Assembly: GCA_947561395.2 (NCBI GenBank)
Contig: OX387185.1
Location: 43,782,602 to 43,846,601 of the forward strand
Reading direction: 5' to 3'
DNA from: Buxus sempervirens
Lineage: Eukaryota; Streptophyta; Magnoliopsida; Buxales; Buxaceae
Length of the DNA stretch: 64,000 nucleotides
In this document: piece after piece, positions 32,518 to 44,203 of the stretch
Layout: every line of letters starts with the position of its first letter
Numbering within the stretch: position 1 is the stretch's first letter
Program-made: the position numbers and the translations under genes
Notes under the pieces: generated by a model
What the model was told of the DNA's origin: nothing
Seen by the model: only the letters and a program-made list of their open reading frames with translations
Database searches by the model: none

Positions 32518-32830
32518 CTTCTTCTTCTGCCTTACCTCCTCCAAAATGTATTGTAAAGGGAGAAGCAAATGCACAATGGCAGAAATCATGCATGGTACAG
32601 TGGGTATTTAATCCAAATCATTAATATCTAATTACGGCATTTCTTTCATGGAAGTAGTGCTGTACAGTCCCCAGAAACTGTTGGAGCTGTTTCTAACGTG
32701 TGGTCGATCGGATCTCCTAGTTGTTTCATTGGGCAGTCTTAACTGTACCGACGGGCAATATGTTTGGCCGTTTTGGTCGCAACCAAAATCACGCGCGCGT
32801 TAGTTACAAGAGAAAATCTCACTGAATCAC
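32518..32830 (-). promoter_or_regulatory. promoter region shared by the GDSL copies
   Basis: About 250-300 bp upstream of the ATG resembles 36240-36515, 56710-57010 and 26792-27040. Shared blocks include GATCCGACCACACG-like, CACGTTTGAAACAG-like, TACAGCACTACTTCCATGAA and a TTTAAATACCCACTGT-like box some 100 nt before the ATG. Confidence 0.65.
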
Positions 32831-34134
32831 TGAGGGGGGCAATGTTTTTGAGCCCATAGGGTCAGGTTGGGCCTCATATTCAAGGGTCATATAAATTATA
32901 GGGCGGGCTTGGGTTGAGACATTTATGGGCCGGCCCGCTTTAAAGATCTAGTTACTTGTTAAGGAATATTTTTATACTTTTTCTATATATTTCTAGATAT
33001 ATATTGATCCATATAAAAGGTTCTTGCAATAATGGTTTAATATTTTTTTATGATTGCATAATATATTTTGAAAAAACCCACTAAGGTAGGAATAACCTTA
33101 GTGGCACTCCAACGGAGGGAGGGGGGTTGAGGCAGACCCCGACCTGTAGATTAAAATCAAATTCAAAATAGGATTACAACAAATAGGGGGGACATCCAAC
33201 CTTACCCTAATAAAATTCAAAGAAACCGAAAAAGCCAGCAAGAGGTAAGAACCTCAAACCTCAGCCGAATACAACACACCCAGAAAGGGTACAAAACAGT
33301 TAAGAGATAGCTCAAATCTATTTCCTAAAGTGATATAAATTAGTTCTATCATCAAAAAGAGCAATTCTAACCACATGAGGAAGACTAGAGATAGAATTGT
33401 AAGTGCAGCTCTCTTGTCTTGAACAACCTTCATAGGCCAGAGAATCCGCCACAGAGTTTGCTTCCCTATAGACATGTTTAAAAGTTCTGTTGTACTTGTT
33501 TAATCTAGCTGAAATTTCTCTCCAAATGAATTGGTGTTGCCAGGGGATACTTTTTTTGTTGTTGAAGCTGTCCACAAGAAACTTAGAGTCGCTTTCAATA
33601 CATATATCTTGAATTCCCAAGCTGTCCACCAATCTAAGACCGTCTCTTAAAGACAGGATTTCAGCTATGGTGTTAGTAGCATAACCATAAAAAGCTGAAT
33701 AGCCAACCAAAAACTCCCCATTGGAGGATCTTATAACTACCCCACCTCCACTGATCCCTGGGTTATCTTTAGAGGCTCCATCAGTATTAAGGACATAGGA
33801 ATGATCATGAGGATTATTATTAATATAATAATAAGTGTAGTTTGCACTGTTTACAATTTATTAAATTAGTGTGTGTATATATTCACATGATTTATTAAGT
33901 TTATTAAAATTAAAAAAATAAACAAGTATTATTAAACAACATATATTTTTGTTATTAAAAAGAAATAAAGAAGGGTCCAGCCGGGTTTAATAAGAATTTA
34001 TAGGGCCGGGCTTGGACAAGCAATCCTAGGCCCAATGTAGGACCGGGTCAGGCTTGGGAATACATAAGTTGTGTTATGCCAATGCCTTGGCTTGGCCCAA
34101 GCCCGCTCGAGCTTGGCCCATTGCCACCCCTTCA
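32831..34134. mobile_element. hAT-type element with a LINE end inserted
   Basis: The ends TGAGGGGGGCAATG and CATTGCCACCCCTTCA are inverted and match the CAGGGGTGGCAATGGGCC style of plant hAT termini. GGGCC/GGGCTTGG-rich subterminal sequence lies inside both ends. No 8-bp target duplication is visible, so the edges are approximate. The middle (about 33080-33840) is foreign LINE sequence. Confidence 0.6.
33080..33840 (-). pseudogene. LINE (L1-type) 3' end with RNase H domain, 5'-truncated
   Basis: On minus, from about 33800, the frame reads VLNTDGASKDNPGISGGG, a first RNase H motif, then NTIAEILSLRDGLRLV (Glu), ESDSKFLVDSFN (Asp) and VYREANSVADSLA (final motif). The order is that of the RNase H at the C terminus of plant L1 LINEs. 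Reverse transcriptase and endonuclease are missing, as expected of a 5'-truncated insertion. The 3' UTR runs to about 33080 and no clear A tail was seen. Confidence 0.8.
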
Positions 34135-34460
34135 AAATTAAGGTGTAGGTTATGAAAGAGGGAAGGTTTTAGGCACCCTCACTCCTTGCAAAACGCATGG
34201 CAATAGGAGGAGGACGTTACCGGTAATAATAAATTATTGCCCCTAAAAGGACTTTTATTGGCAGTAATTACACTTTCTACCCCTAAAAGTTGGCGCAAAT
34301 ATATTTTAAGCAAAAAATCATGATGCGAGTTTTTTCCTCGCCAAGAAACCCGATACTGGTGGGTGTTATTGGTGGAAATATAGACATTTACCGGCGGTAA
34401 GCATATGCTGCCAGTAATAATTTAGTGGGAGCTTCAAAATACATCGGAGTCCCACATTAC
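34135..34460. repeat. degraded CACTA-type repeat sequence
   Basis: ACGTTACCGGTAATAATAAA, GCCCCTAAAAGGACTTTTATTGG and TTTACCGGCGGTAAGC resemble the internal units of the CACTA element at 18760-20905. No termini were found. Confidence 0.45.
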
Positions 34461-34964
34461 TGATGGTACATACCTCGGAGTCCCACATTACATAATTGGA
34501 GGAGAGAAATTGAAGGTCCATATATGTACGCTTTTGACTCCTTCAAGTAACAAGGCCTTTTTGGAGTAAAACATAGCAGAAACATGAGGCCTAATGGGCC
34601 AAAGAGGACAATATTATTGCTGGTGGGGATCAGGCATTGCAGAATAGTATCAGAGCTAGACCCCAATTACAAATGGTAGGACCCTAACATTGTCTGGTGC
34701 ATGTGTCGGGCTTAGGTTAGTTAGTTGATAGGCTACTAGGATTGGCAGGCTACTACACAGGGACGTGCATCCCTTAAGGGGAGTGGATTGTAATATCCTG
34801 GAATTTGACATTGCTCTAGGAGGAGAAAGTGAAAGGCCCATACATGTACGCTTGTGACTCCTCAAGTAACGAGGCCTTTTGGGGTAAAACCATAAAACAA
34901 AACCATGAGGATCTATAGGCTAAAGCGGACAATATCGTTATTGGTAGGAATTGGGGCATTATAT
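34461..34964 (+). mobile_element. TRIM-like miniature LTR retrotransposon
   Basis: Two related segments (about 34461-34641 and 34789-34964) share GGAGGAGA, TGTACGCTT, GACTCCT(T)CAAGTAAC, GAGGCCTTTT and GCGGACAATAT-like blocks and end GGGGCATT. Just after the first lies AGTATCAGAGCTAGACC, a tRNA-Met-type PBS; just before the second lies a purine run AAGGGGAGTGGA and then TGTAATATCC. The interior is about 150 bp with no frame. Boundaries are approximate. Confidence 0.6.
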
Positions 34965-36240
34965 TATAATTTGTAATAAGGATCGTCCAATGGATTAGGA
35001 TATCCTTCATTGATTGGTCACAATCAAAACCCTTCGATAAGAAAATTAGAAAAATAAACCATGGAAAAATCAAATCCAATATTGAGATCTAAATTGGTCT
35101 AGTTTATTTTGTAAACTGCTATAGAGTAGTACAGCTTCAATCAAACACAATTCTTTCAAAATCAAGTCAAACCGAAACTAATTCACTAAGAAGAACCTAT
35201 GATTAACATCACTCAAAATTCAATTCAATGGAGCAAGTTATAATCAAACAAAGTTCTAGGTATAACAACTGAAAGTCTGCCATTCCAACTTTCGGATAAT
35301 CATAAATGGAAATTGGCTTAATATAAATGGCTGCCTTGGGTAAACTAGAGATGCTCAGCTTTCAAATGAAACAAATCTCATTCAAATATTCATCCATTTG
35401 AAGCTTTTGTGCATCCTCCAATTTGTGAAAGAAAAAATGACTGATCTTGTATTATGAGCGGTACAAGATCTATCAAACATAGAGAATTCACAATAAATCC
35501 AAATTAATTGAAATCAATTTTGATTAAAAATAGACTTGATAAGGAAGATTCAAAATGGTTAGAGTCATTTTTTATTGAACCATTGTGACAAAATAGCTAA
35601 TAGATAGAAATATTTTAGACCCTGTAAGCACCTAATTTTTGCACCTTAAAAAACTGCCGAAAAACCTTTGTTGGCTGGAGGCAAGAGCCAAAGAGGGACC
35701 TTTTCTATGACAATGAGGCCATAAATTTTGGCATCAGACTTTGATATGATCATTTTTTTTTTGGTGGCAAGTGAGACATACATTACTGCCGGACACATCT
35801 GGGAGTCGAAACGCCCACAGTATCCGCAAGAAGTACAACAGACTTTGATATGATCCCAATGCTACTATGTGAAAATAGTTATAACGATGATATTATGACC
35901 AAAACAGTCTTGAGGGCATTTTAGTAATTTTATACAGTTTGGTTTCCCACATGACAAACCTTTGCATACCATGATTTTGCCAAGTGGCAAATTAATTAAA
36001 GTGCACTAACGAAAGGACGGAAAAGTCAAAAAGCTGTAAAGAAAAAAAAATATAAAATGAAAAAATTAAAAATATCCTAATTAAAAAATAAGAAAAATAC
36101 CTTTAACTACATCTGCATACCAAAGTGTGTTCAAATTGCGGTTTTGCTCTGCTCAGTTAATTTCTCAGGTTCAGTGTTTTATCTATAATTGTATGTTTAG
36201 TAATGTCCTGTGAATAACAGCTACTTCTAACTAACTGGGA
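34965..36240. other. non-coding stretch
   Basis: AT-rich, with only the short LINE-like insertion at 35752-35838. No gene seen. Confidence 0.45.
35752..35838 (-). mobile_element. 87-bp 5'-truncated retroposon with 17-bp target duplication
   Basis: CAGACTTTGATATGATC occurs at 35735-35751 and again at 35839-35855. The insert begins with a T run (an A tail on minus) and contains no frame. Long target duplications plus an A tail mark target-primed reverse transcription. Confidence 0.8.
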
Positions 36241-36515
36241 TTTTGGTTAAGTAACGAAACATATTGCTGCGGGTGGCTGTCATTACTGTTAAGATCCCCC
36301 ATGGAACAACTAGCAGATCCGACCACACGTTTGAAACAGTCCAACAGTTTGTTGGCAGTGTACAGCACTACTTCCATGAAAGAAAACCCGTAATTAGATA
36401 CCTCTGATTTGGTTTAAATCCCCACTGTTCCATACAAGATTTCAGTGGTGTGGTTCATTAATTTGCTTCTTCTCCTTTACAACACCTTTTTGAGGAGAAA
36501 AGGCAGAAGAAGAAG
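36240..36515 (+). promoter_or_regulatory. promoter region of the plus-strand GDSL gene
   Basis: Very similar to 56710-57010 (shared GGGATTTTGGTTAAGTAAC, CATATTGC, GATCCGACCACACGTTTGAA and TACAGCACTACTTCCATGAA). TTGGTTTAAATCCCCACTG lies about 100 nt before the ATG. Confidence 0.65.
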
Positions 36516-38024
36516 ATGAGTAACTCTATTACATCTCTCCTCTTCTTCTGTCTTCTTCTCCACTCTTGCTCGGTACAATCCCGTGATCAGATTGTAACTA
36601 CTAAGGATGTAAATGCCCCCACCAAGCCACTGCTCAATTGCATGGAGAGGGCCACGCCACCGGTTAACGGAACGGAGATGATGAACATAACACTGCCAAC
36701 CGTCGCTTACGATTTAGATTGGGATCTCAAGATCGACGGAGAACGTACATCAGAAAAAATGGCACCGGCATTATATGTATTCGGCGACTCTTTTGTCGAC
36801 CCCGGCAATAACAATCTTTTACCCACCACCGCGAAAACAAACTTTCTACCTTACGGCGTAGATTTCCTTGGCGTTCCTACTGGTAGAATCACTAATGGCA
36901 AGACCATGGCAGACATTTTAGGTGAGGATATAAGGTGATATATACAGTACTCTAGCTAGTGTTTCATAAGTAAAGCTTTCTTCAATTGGTTTTGGTTACG
37001 GTTGCAGGTCGAAAGCTTGGGCTACCATATCCACCTCCATATTTGGGACTCATGGTTTCTCAGAGGAAGAATGTCACTACTGGTGTGAATTATGCATCTG
37101 CGTCGTGCGGCATTCTACCTGACACCGGAACTACGGCGGGACAGTGCGTGAACTTGGACCAGCAAATCGATTTCTTCCAAAGCACCGTAACGAATGATCT
37201 ACCAACACACTTTAACAGTTGTGAAGCGCTCTCGGATCACTTGTCCAAGTCCATTTTTTTCATCTCAATTGGGATCAATGACTATCTTCTGAATTACCTC
37301 CACCCTAATATGACATCAACCAGGAAATACTCCAGTGTGACTTTTGCTAGATTACTCTCTGATGAATTTTCCAAACGCATAGAGGTAATGAAATGATAAA
37401 AGAGATTGCTTGAGCTGATACCTTAGGGTTATTGAAGACCACAATTAATGCTGAATACTCCATTGCATGCAGAGACTGTATCAACTAGGTGGAAGAAAGT
37501 TCTTAATTAACGACCTCGGCAAGCCCGGATGTAGCCCACAATCAAGAAACTGGACGAAAGAAAAAGGACGACCATGCGTAGAATTTTTAAACAAGCTAGT
37601 TGCCCTTTATGATGCCAGTGTTGCCCCAATGATCCAAAACCTACAATCCAAGCTTCCAGGATCCATCTTTGTTCGCATGAATACTTTCAACATCTTCCGT
37701 GAATTGACGGAACTGAACCCCAGCAAATATGGTGAGATCGATTTATTAGAATAGAGCACAAATTAAACGTGTTGTTTCCCAAATAATCTTATAAGTGTTT
37801 GCATACATGTTCTTACAGGAATAACGGACACGAAGACCCATTGTTGTGGAAACGGTATTGACCCTTGCCCTCGCAACTCAGAAGTAATCGGAAACAGAGA
37901 TCAGCATATCTACTTCGATGGAGCTCACAGAACTCAAGCTGCCAATGACGCAGTAATAAGACTCTGCTTCAATGAGTCATCTTTTTGCTCTCCCATGAAT
38001 ATCCAACAACTGGTTAAAGCTTAA
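36516..38024 (+). CDS. GDSL esterase/lipase, complete four-exon gene (415 aa)
   Basis: Paralogue of 30964-32517. Exons: 36516-36921, 37008-37384, 37473-37731, 37819-38024; GT-AG borders and phases fit. The signal peptide starts [17 protein letters not shown]. Block I is [14 protein letters not shown], block III is ISIGINDY, and block V is FDGAHRT, where the usual Pro after His is Arg but Asp and His remain. The exon 2 and exon 3 sequences of the other copies are continuous here ([12 protein letters not shown]), so one intron is missing precisely. A 20-residue insertion (around [18 protein letters not shown]) lengthens the N-terminal region. It ends [11 protein letters not shown]. Probably functional. 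Confidence 0.93.
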
Positions 38025-38734
38025 ACATCAAAGTCGATGGCTTGTTACTATCATTAAGTAATAATAAATTTAGAAAATTTTCTCTCAAGCGTCTCCATTT
38101 GATTGTAATTGGAATACATGTAATTTCTTTGGATTTCTTTGGAGGACATCTATTTCTTTGGCTTCTACCATTTGAATTTTTTTTTCATGCTATGTTTTAC
38201 TTTTAAAAATAGCGGTTGACGTGGGCATACAGCACATATATTTGTAAAAACATGGAGATCGTCCGATCATCACGTCCATTACACAGGACTAAATAAATTT
38301 AGGAGTCACCACCATCCAAAAAGTTAGGTGTGGATGGTCACTGGAACACATAAAGCATGTACAAATAGGCAAAAACACTTATCAAAACCAAATGTAAAGA
38401 TAAAGGAATTAGGTTATGAGTCATGGAAAGTGTTAGCTAGGCACCCCAACATCCATTTAACCTGCCAATTATAATTAGACAAAAGATGGAATGTGATGTG
38501 ACAAAATATGAATCCTTACACAAGGACTCTTCCTATACCGTCAAATCATGGATAAAGAAGAAAGCCGCCAAATTTACATAAGATATGGAAAGCTAGTCCT
38601 CAAGCCTACAACGGATATACATTGAAATGCATATAAAAGAAAACGAAAAATACCAAAATATAGTAAAAAAATGTCTTATTTGCTTTGAAAATTGACGATT
38701 CAAAAGCTTATGACTATCTTGTACTTTGCTTTCA
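38025..38734. other. 3' flank of the GDSL gene, no gene seen
   Basis: AT-rich intergenic sequence without recognisable frames. Confidence 0.4.
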
Positions 38735-40613
38735 GATTTAAGGGGTAAGGAGTTGCCACTACCTAATAAGGTATGCAGGTAGACACCTGGTGCCTAAGAT
38801 TCAGTTTATGACTTAGTCTGCATTATGAGATTTTGAGTAAGCACCTAGTTATAGTCTGAAGAAGCCTATAGACACCTTCATCTACTCCGTCAAAGACAGG
38901 TCCCTCGGGTCAACCCTGGTTGGTTTGGTTTGATTCGGTTTGACTCACCCTATTCTTATTCCGGCATGAAAAGAGCTTAAGTCTGTGTGGGGCTTTCAAG
39001 TCAGGTTTGGCCCCTCTGGTTAATTATGTCCTTTAGATGTGAAGTGATGTTGGATGTGGGCGGGCCTCATTAGAAGGCCCACCAAATCCAAGTTAGGCTA
39101 AGTGTAGCCTAAATGTCCAATTTAGGATTTGCCTAATCCTAGAAGCCTTTCTAGAATCTGGGTTGATTAATTTGTTAGATTCGATGTTAACCACATGCTT
39201 TCCTTGAAATTGATTTGATCATGATCTTCATACCTTTAACCGATAACTCAAGTCGGTTATAGGTTCTTATATTTATAACCACCATGATACAACGATTATA
39301 CTTATAAATTGACTTAAACCGTTCTTTGTTCACAGTTAAGCCCCAAGATTAGAGTTTGGTTATATTGCTTATGTGTTCTTCGATAATGAGTCTGCAACAA
39401 TCATTGGGCCACTCTGTGGGCCTACAGTGGTTCCAAGATGTCTTTTATTTATCTTTTTAATGTTTTGAACCAAGTATCTTAAGGATAGGCTTGGGGTCTT
39501 CTCCCTAGCTTATATTTGAGGAGATCTAAATCTTGTGAGAGGTGGGGTTGAGGTCCCCAACCATGTTTCAATTTGGTGACCCATCTTTCTTTTAGGGAAG
39601 GAGAAGAGGCATGGCCCGATAGGCCTTCACTCTTGGTCACGACCAAACTATCGTCATGTACCATTTTAGGTTGTAATTGGGCCTCTAAAAGTATGGCCTT
39701 GATTGGATTCACTCTTGTTTAATTACTTTCAATGAGATGAGTCGGCACAGGTGGGCCCCATTGGAAGGCCTATCTGAATCAAATTTGGCCTATGAAGTGC
39801 CCAAGTCCCAATTTTGGTCTAAGGAAGCCTAGAGATCCTTTTGGATTCAATTAAGGGAAAATTATAAAAAAGGGTCACTTTTCATTGATAATTATAATAA
39901 CAGTCCATCATAATTGGGAATTACAGAAAATGTCACTTTTTGTTGATAATTATAATAACAGTCCATCATAATTAAATTACAATATCACTTTCCAAAAATA
40001 ATTAAATTTGAGGATCACTTTACTTGAGACACATTGTATGTGGGATGCAACCTTCTTTATGTGGGATACCAGTGCATTATACGTGGACACTTTACCTACA
40101 ATAAAATGACACTATTTTCTGAATTTTTTTTGAAATGTGACCTCCAGGTCAATTATTTTTTTAAAGTGACCATTTTTCATAATTTTCCCTTCAGTTAATT
40201 CAAATTATATTGATTTTAGAGCTTAAAACAAGTAGAAACCACAATTCTAGAATTTCCCAAGGTTGAAGCGATAACACAAGCTGGTCAACCCTAATTTATT
40301 CATAACCGGAAACCGATATCGGTTCACATAGATTTCTCTGTGTAACAGATATCTGTTTTCGGTTAACCATTTAAACATGGAAAATCCTAGAATGCAAATC
40401 ATGGGTAGCCTTTGGGGACTTTGATCCCTTAGGAGGTTTGAGGGCTTTTGAGGGCCATCTGGTGGGCCCACAATGGTCTGCAAATTGGGTGATTAAACTA
40501 AACAATCTAGTTAAATTGATTCTAAATGAAAGAAAATGGGGAGCAAGGCTTGGGGCCTTGCTTTCCCACCCAATTTGAGGATATTACAAACAATACCCTT
40601 GTTTGAGTACAAG
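38735..40613 (-). repeat. old, decayed family-1-like LTR fragment
   Basis: Read against the right LTR (14198 onward), this region is collinear in the same minus sense: a TTGCCACTACCT segment, then ATGCAGGTAGACACC, ATTCAGTTTATGACTTAGTC, CAGGTCCCTCGGGT, TTTGACTCACCCTATTC, ATTCCGGCATG, followed by a GGCCCACC-rich part. It is far more diverged than the solo LTRs and interrupted by the MITE at 39855-40189. No internal region is seen. Confidence 0.55.
39855..40189. mobile_element. Mutator-type MITE, 335 bp
   Basis: The ends GGGAAAATTATAAAAAAGGG and CCATTTTTCATAATTTTCCC are inverted. Nine-base flanks TTCAATTAA (39846-39854) and TTCAGTTAA (40190-40198) agree in 8 of 9 positions, the duplication length expected of Mutator-like elements. 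There is no frame inside. Confidence 0.8.
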
Positions 40614-40618
40614 CATAT

Positions 40619-43067
40619 TGTTAGCACCTGATTTTTGCACCCCCAAAATGTAGAAAATAAAATTTTCAATTAAAAAGTCAAACCCTGAGGGGCCTGAAAA
40701 TTGACTTTTTTAATTCAAAGAGAATTGGCCATCAAACTTCCTCTCATTGAAAAGAGCATTTCGACATGGTTCTAACGCAACTGAGTTTGCCAGAATCGGA
40801 GTCCGGATGAGGAAGTTATGAGCTGGTCAAACTTTTGGGGAAGCGAAAGTTGACTTTTTGCTCGACCCCAATTCAACTACCCAATTTGATCCCATTGGAT
40901 AGAGCATTCCGAGCCGATTCCAACGACACCAAATTTGCTGAAATCGGGCATCGGACGGAAAAGTTATGGGCAGTTGAAGTTTCAAAGAAAGCTGCTCATG
41001 TGGCAAAACAGCAGCAAAAAGCAGAATAAATGAATTAAATAAATAAAATAATCATTTAATAGAAATATCTTTATTTTTTAATAATATTTTAATAAAAGAA
41101 TCTCGTTTTTATAATAAAATAATCAAAAAATCGGATAAAAATCTTTAAATAAATCAAATTTAATAAAGCATTTGAAATCCGGCATTTTAAAAACGTGCGC
41201 GCCCGTATTTGAAGTACGGACGAGGCACACCCGTATTTCAAATACGGGCGAGCTTCTAGAAAGGGACGCGTGTCGCTGTACGGCGGGACGCGCGTCCCGT
41301 ACGGCCGATTTTGCGAGATTTGAAAATGTGCGTTTTTCGCCCGTATTTGAATTACGGGCAAGGTACGCCCGTATTTGAAGTACGGGCAAGGCATGCCCGT
41401 ACTTCAAATACGGGCACGAAAATTTTGCCTATAAATAGAGAGACCACCCCCCTCATTTGAACAAGCCTGATCCCTTGGCCAATTCCTCCTTCCTCCCCTG
41501 ATGTTCCCATGACAAACCTCTGCCTAATTTTCGCCACCCCTAAACCCAAACCTTTTTTGTTCCCAAAATGCCCCTGTCTCACCAAAACCATGTCCAAACC
41601 TTCTCTAATCTTCCTTTGAACATAACCACCTACTGAATCCCTTTCAACCCAACTTAAGAGTTTTTTTGGAGGACGCGGAAGCGCTGCTGAATTCACCGGG
41701 GAAATCATCACTAGCAAAAACCATATTGTAAGTATGTTAGATTTTATAATATGACATTATCATTAATGTTTTCACTTTCAACTTCTTTTCTAGTCTCTTT
41801 TAAATACTTTTGATATTACTAACTCAGTTGCTGTTTTGAGTGTCATGAGAATATGGCATTAAAAGGTTGATCATTACAAGAAAGAAGAAAAAGAAAGTGT
41901 TTAAAGAACACTTTGATTATCTAATCAAATAACCCTTTTTAATTCTTTGACATGGAAGGATTGAACCCTTCTTGAGGTTAAATGGATTCCTTGTAATTTC
42001 CCACTTCCCCCCTCCAAAAGATGATCATGAATCATCCAAAAAGATGCTGGTTTTCACGTTAAAAGAGGAATAAAGAAGAAGGAGGCCTTTTAGGCCAAAA
42101 TAAGAAAAGGAAGGACTTTGAAGAATCTGGAATCCCAACTGAAGCTGTCGGAACACCTGAGAAGGCCACGGAACTGATCCCAAGTGAATTTGGCATCAAA
42201 CATGCAAAATTGGTTGCGCCCGTAAACTCAGAGCGGTTTGGGCATGCCCGTATTTGCTTCACGGGCGAGCCAAACCGGATTTCATTCACGGGCAAGGGAA
42301 GCCTGTATAACAAACACGGGCCAGTGTAAATGTAATTTAAAAAACCTAATTTTCGGCCCGGTCGGACTTGACCCGGTCTGAACCGGCTTGAAACAACCTT
42401 TTAGACATTTTGGGCCATTTTAAGCCCATTTGTGGACCATGGGCCCAAATGGGCCCACCAAGACCCACCTTGGGCCCACTTGAGTGGCCCACATTTTGAC
42501 TGGCCTATACCAGGCCTGTTTTCAATAAACAGGCTCAGGCCCCTTGACCCTTGGCTAATGGGCCCATTCCAAGCCCATTAAGCCCAAACAAATTGTAAAT
42601 AAATAAAATCTAAATAACCAAATAGGTTACCCAATAACCCAACTGGGCCCCAAGCCCAATCATGGCAACCCACGGGTCTTCCAACGGGACCCGGGTCCGA
42701 CCCATTCCACTAAATAAAAAGATAAAATCAAAATAAAAGGGACCTACGCCTTCAATGGTCCCCACTCAGACCAAATAAGTGTGCATGCTGGCTTAGAAAT
42801 TGGGTGAGAAATAAGTTGACTCAGAACCAAGGAGACCCATGGGACCCGTCAACCGACGGGGCGGGCTAGGGACTCTTCGGACTTCCCTAGACGTAACCGA
42901 GAACTTGCTCAGATCTCTAAAAAGCCGCAGACCAGAAAATTAGGCCTGGATAGGTGCCCCTTTGTGTCTGCCTGCACCTCTCAGGCAGTGGCGACTCCAA
43001 ATCAATCCCAAGGCGAGCATCACTTCTTCATGCACCTCGTTGTGCGGCCCAAAATGGGGTGCGCACA
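40619..43067 (+). repeat. solo LTR of family 1, TSD CATAT
   Basis: Starts TGTTAGCACCTGATTTTTGC and ends GGTGCGCACA. The exact 5-bp duplication CATAT lies at 40614-40618 and 43068-43072. It has the family TATA box (41430-41438), the GCCCGTA dyad array (about 41205-41415) and the internal TGGCGACTC at 42989-42997. There is no internal region or second LTR, so it is a product of LTR-LTR recombination. Confidence 0.93.
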
Positions 43068-44203
43068 CATATATTGGTCTAATCCGATCCACACTGAATT
43101 GAACTGATCTAATATAATTCGGTTTTGGTCTTGGTTTTATTTATTTATTTTCGATTCGATTTTCAATTTGGTTTGGTTTGCCTATAGGTATTTTTGGTTT
43201 GGTCTTGGGTTGACACCAACCTGAACTGACCCAAGTTGTATCCCTAGTTGAAGCACCTTACTTTTGCACCCCTTCTAAAAGCCAGAAATGAAAACCATAA
43301 GGACGGTTCAAACCCTGGGGAGTAGAAATTGACTTTCTGATCAGACTTGAATTGATTACGATACCTTGTCCCAATGGATAGGAAATCCTAACATGGTTTC
43401 AACACAACTGAGTTTGCCAGAATCGGAATCTAGATATAAGCAGAGCAACCCTAAGGACAAAACTGTAAATAAATGCAGAAATCCTATCCACGTGGCACAT
43501 TTGCCAAATGAAAAATTAGGACAAAATAGAGAAAGGACAAAACACAAAAGAAAATATCTTGATTAAAATAATATTATTTCCTAAAATATCTTAATTTAAT
43601 TAATTAAATAAATTAATAAAATCAAATTCGGATTCTTTCATTTATGAAAAATCAAAATCAAATCCAACATCTTGTCAGCCAAATAGGAGAGAGAAAATTC
43701 GGATTTTGAAGATTCGGTTTGAACCGAAATTATATTTCAGAGAGGAATAAGAACATTTATAACCAAAATATAATTTCGGTTCATAGATTTTTGTGTCAGG
43801 CTACTCTGCGTGAATCTCTAAAAAAATTCATGTTGATTTGATGTTGATGTTAAGGTGATCGAAAATTAGCCGAAATTTATTTTCGGCTATACATAAAAAA
43901 TAGTGTGAGCGAACTAAGTTTTTAGTCACACTATTTTTGTCTATATAAGTTGAAAATCAGCTCATTTTAAGGTATTTAGCAATTTTTACTCTCTCTAACC
44001 CCTTTCCCCTAACCTCTCTCTACTTTCCAAGACCCCTATCCCCTCCAAACCTCTCCAAATCATCACCTTACCCTTCTTCCACCATTTGAACCAAGAAGGA
44101 ACCTGTGAGATAAGCTTGGACTTGAAGAAGTGTGAGACATGGAAAATGTCACCTAGATGACTTTCGATATCATCATGTGGGTTTGACAAAAATAAGGAGT
44201 CAC

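Noticed and set aside
32515..32589. Upstream in-frame ATG of the minus GDSL gene
   Set aside because: The extra 24 residues precede and would disrupt the signal peptide, and other copies start at the MSNS methionine.
41089..41717. Several frames of about 100 codons in family-1 LTRs (also 44674-45279 and 15517-16224)
   Set aside because: They follow the dyad arrays and recur in several frames at the same place in each LTR; no conservation of a protein frame over the nucleotide repeat.
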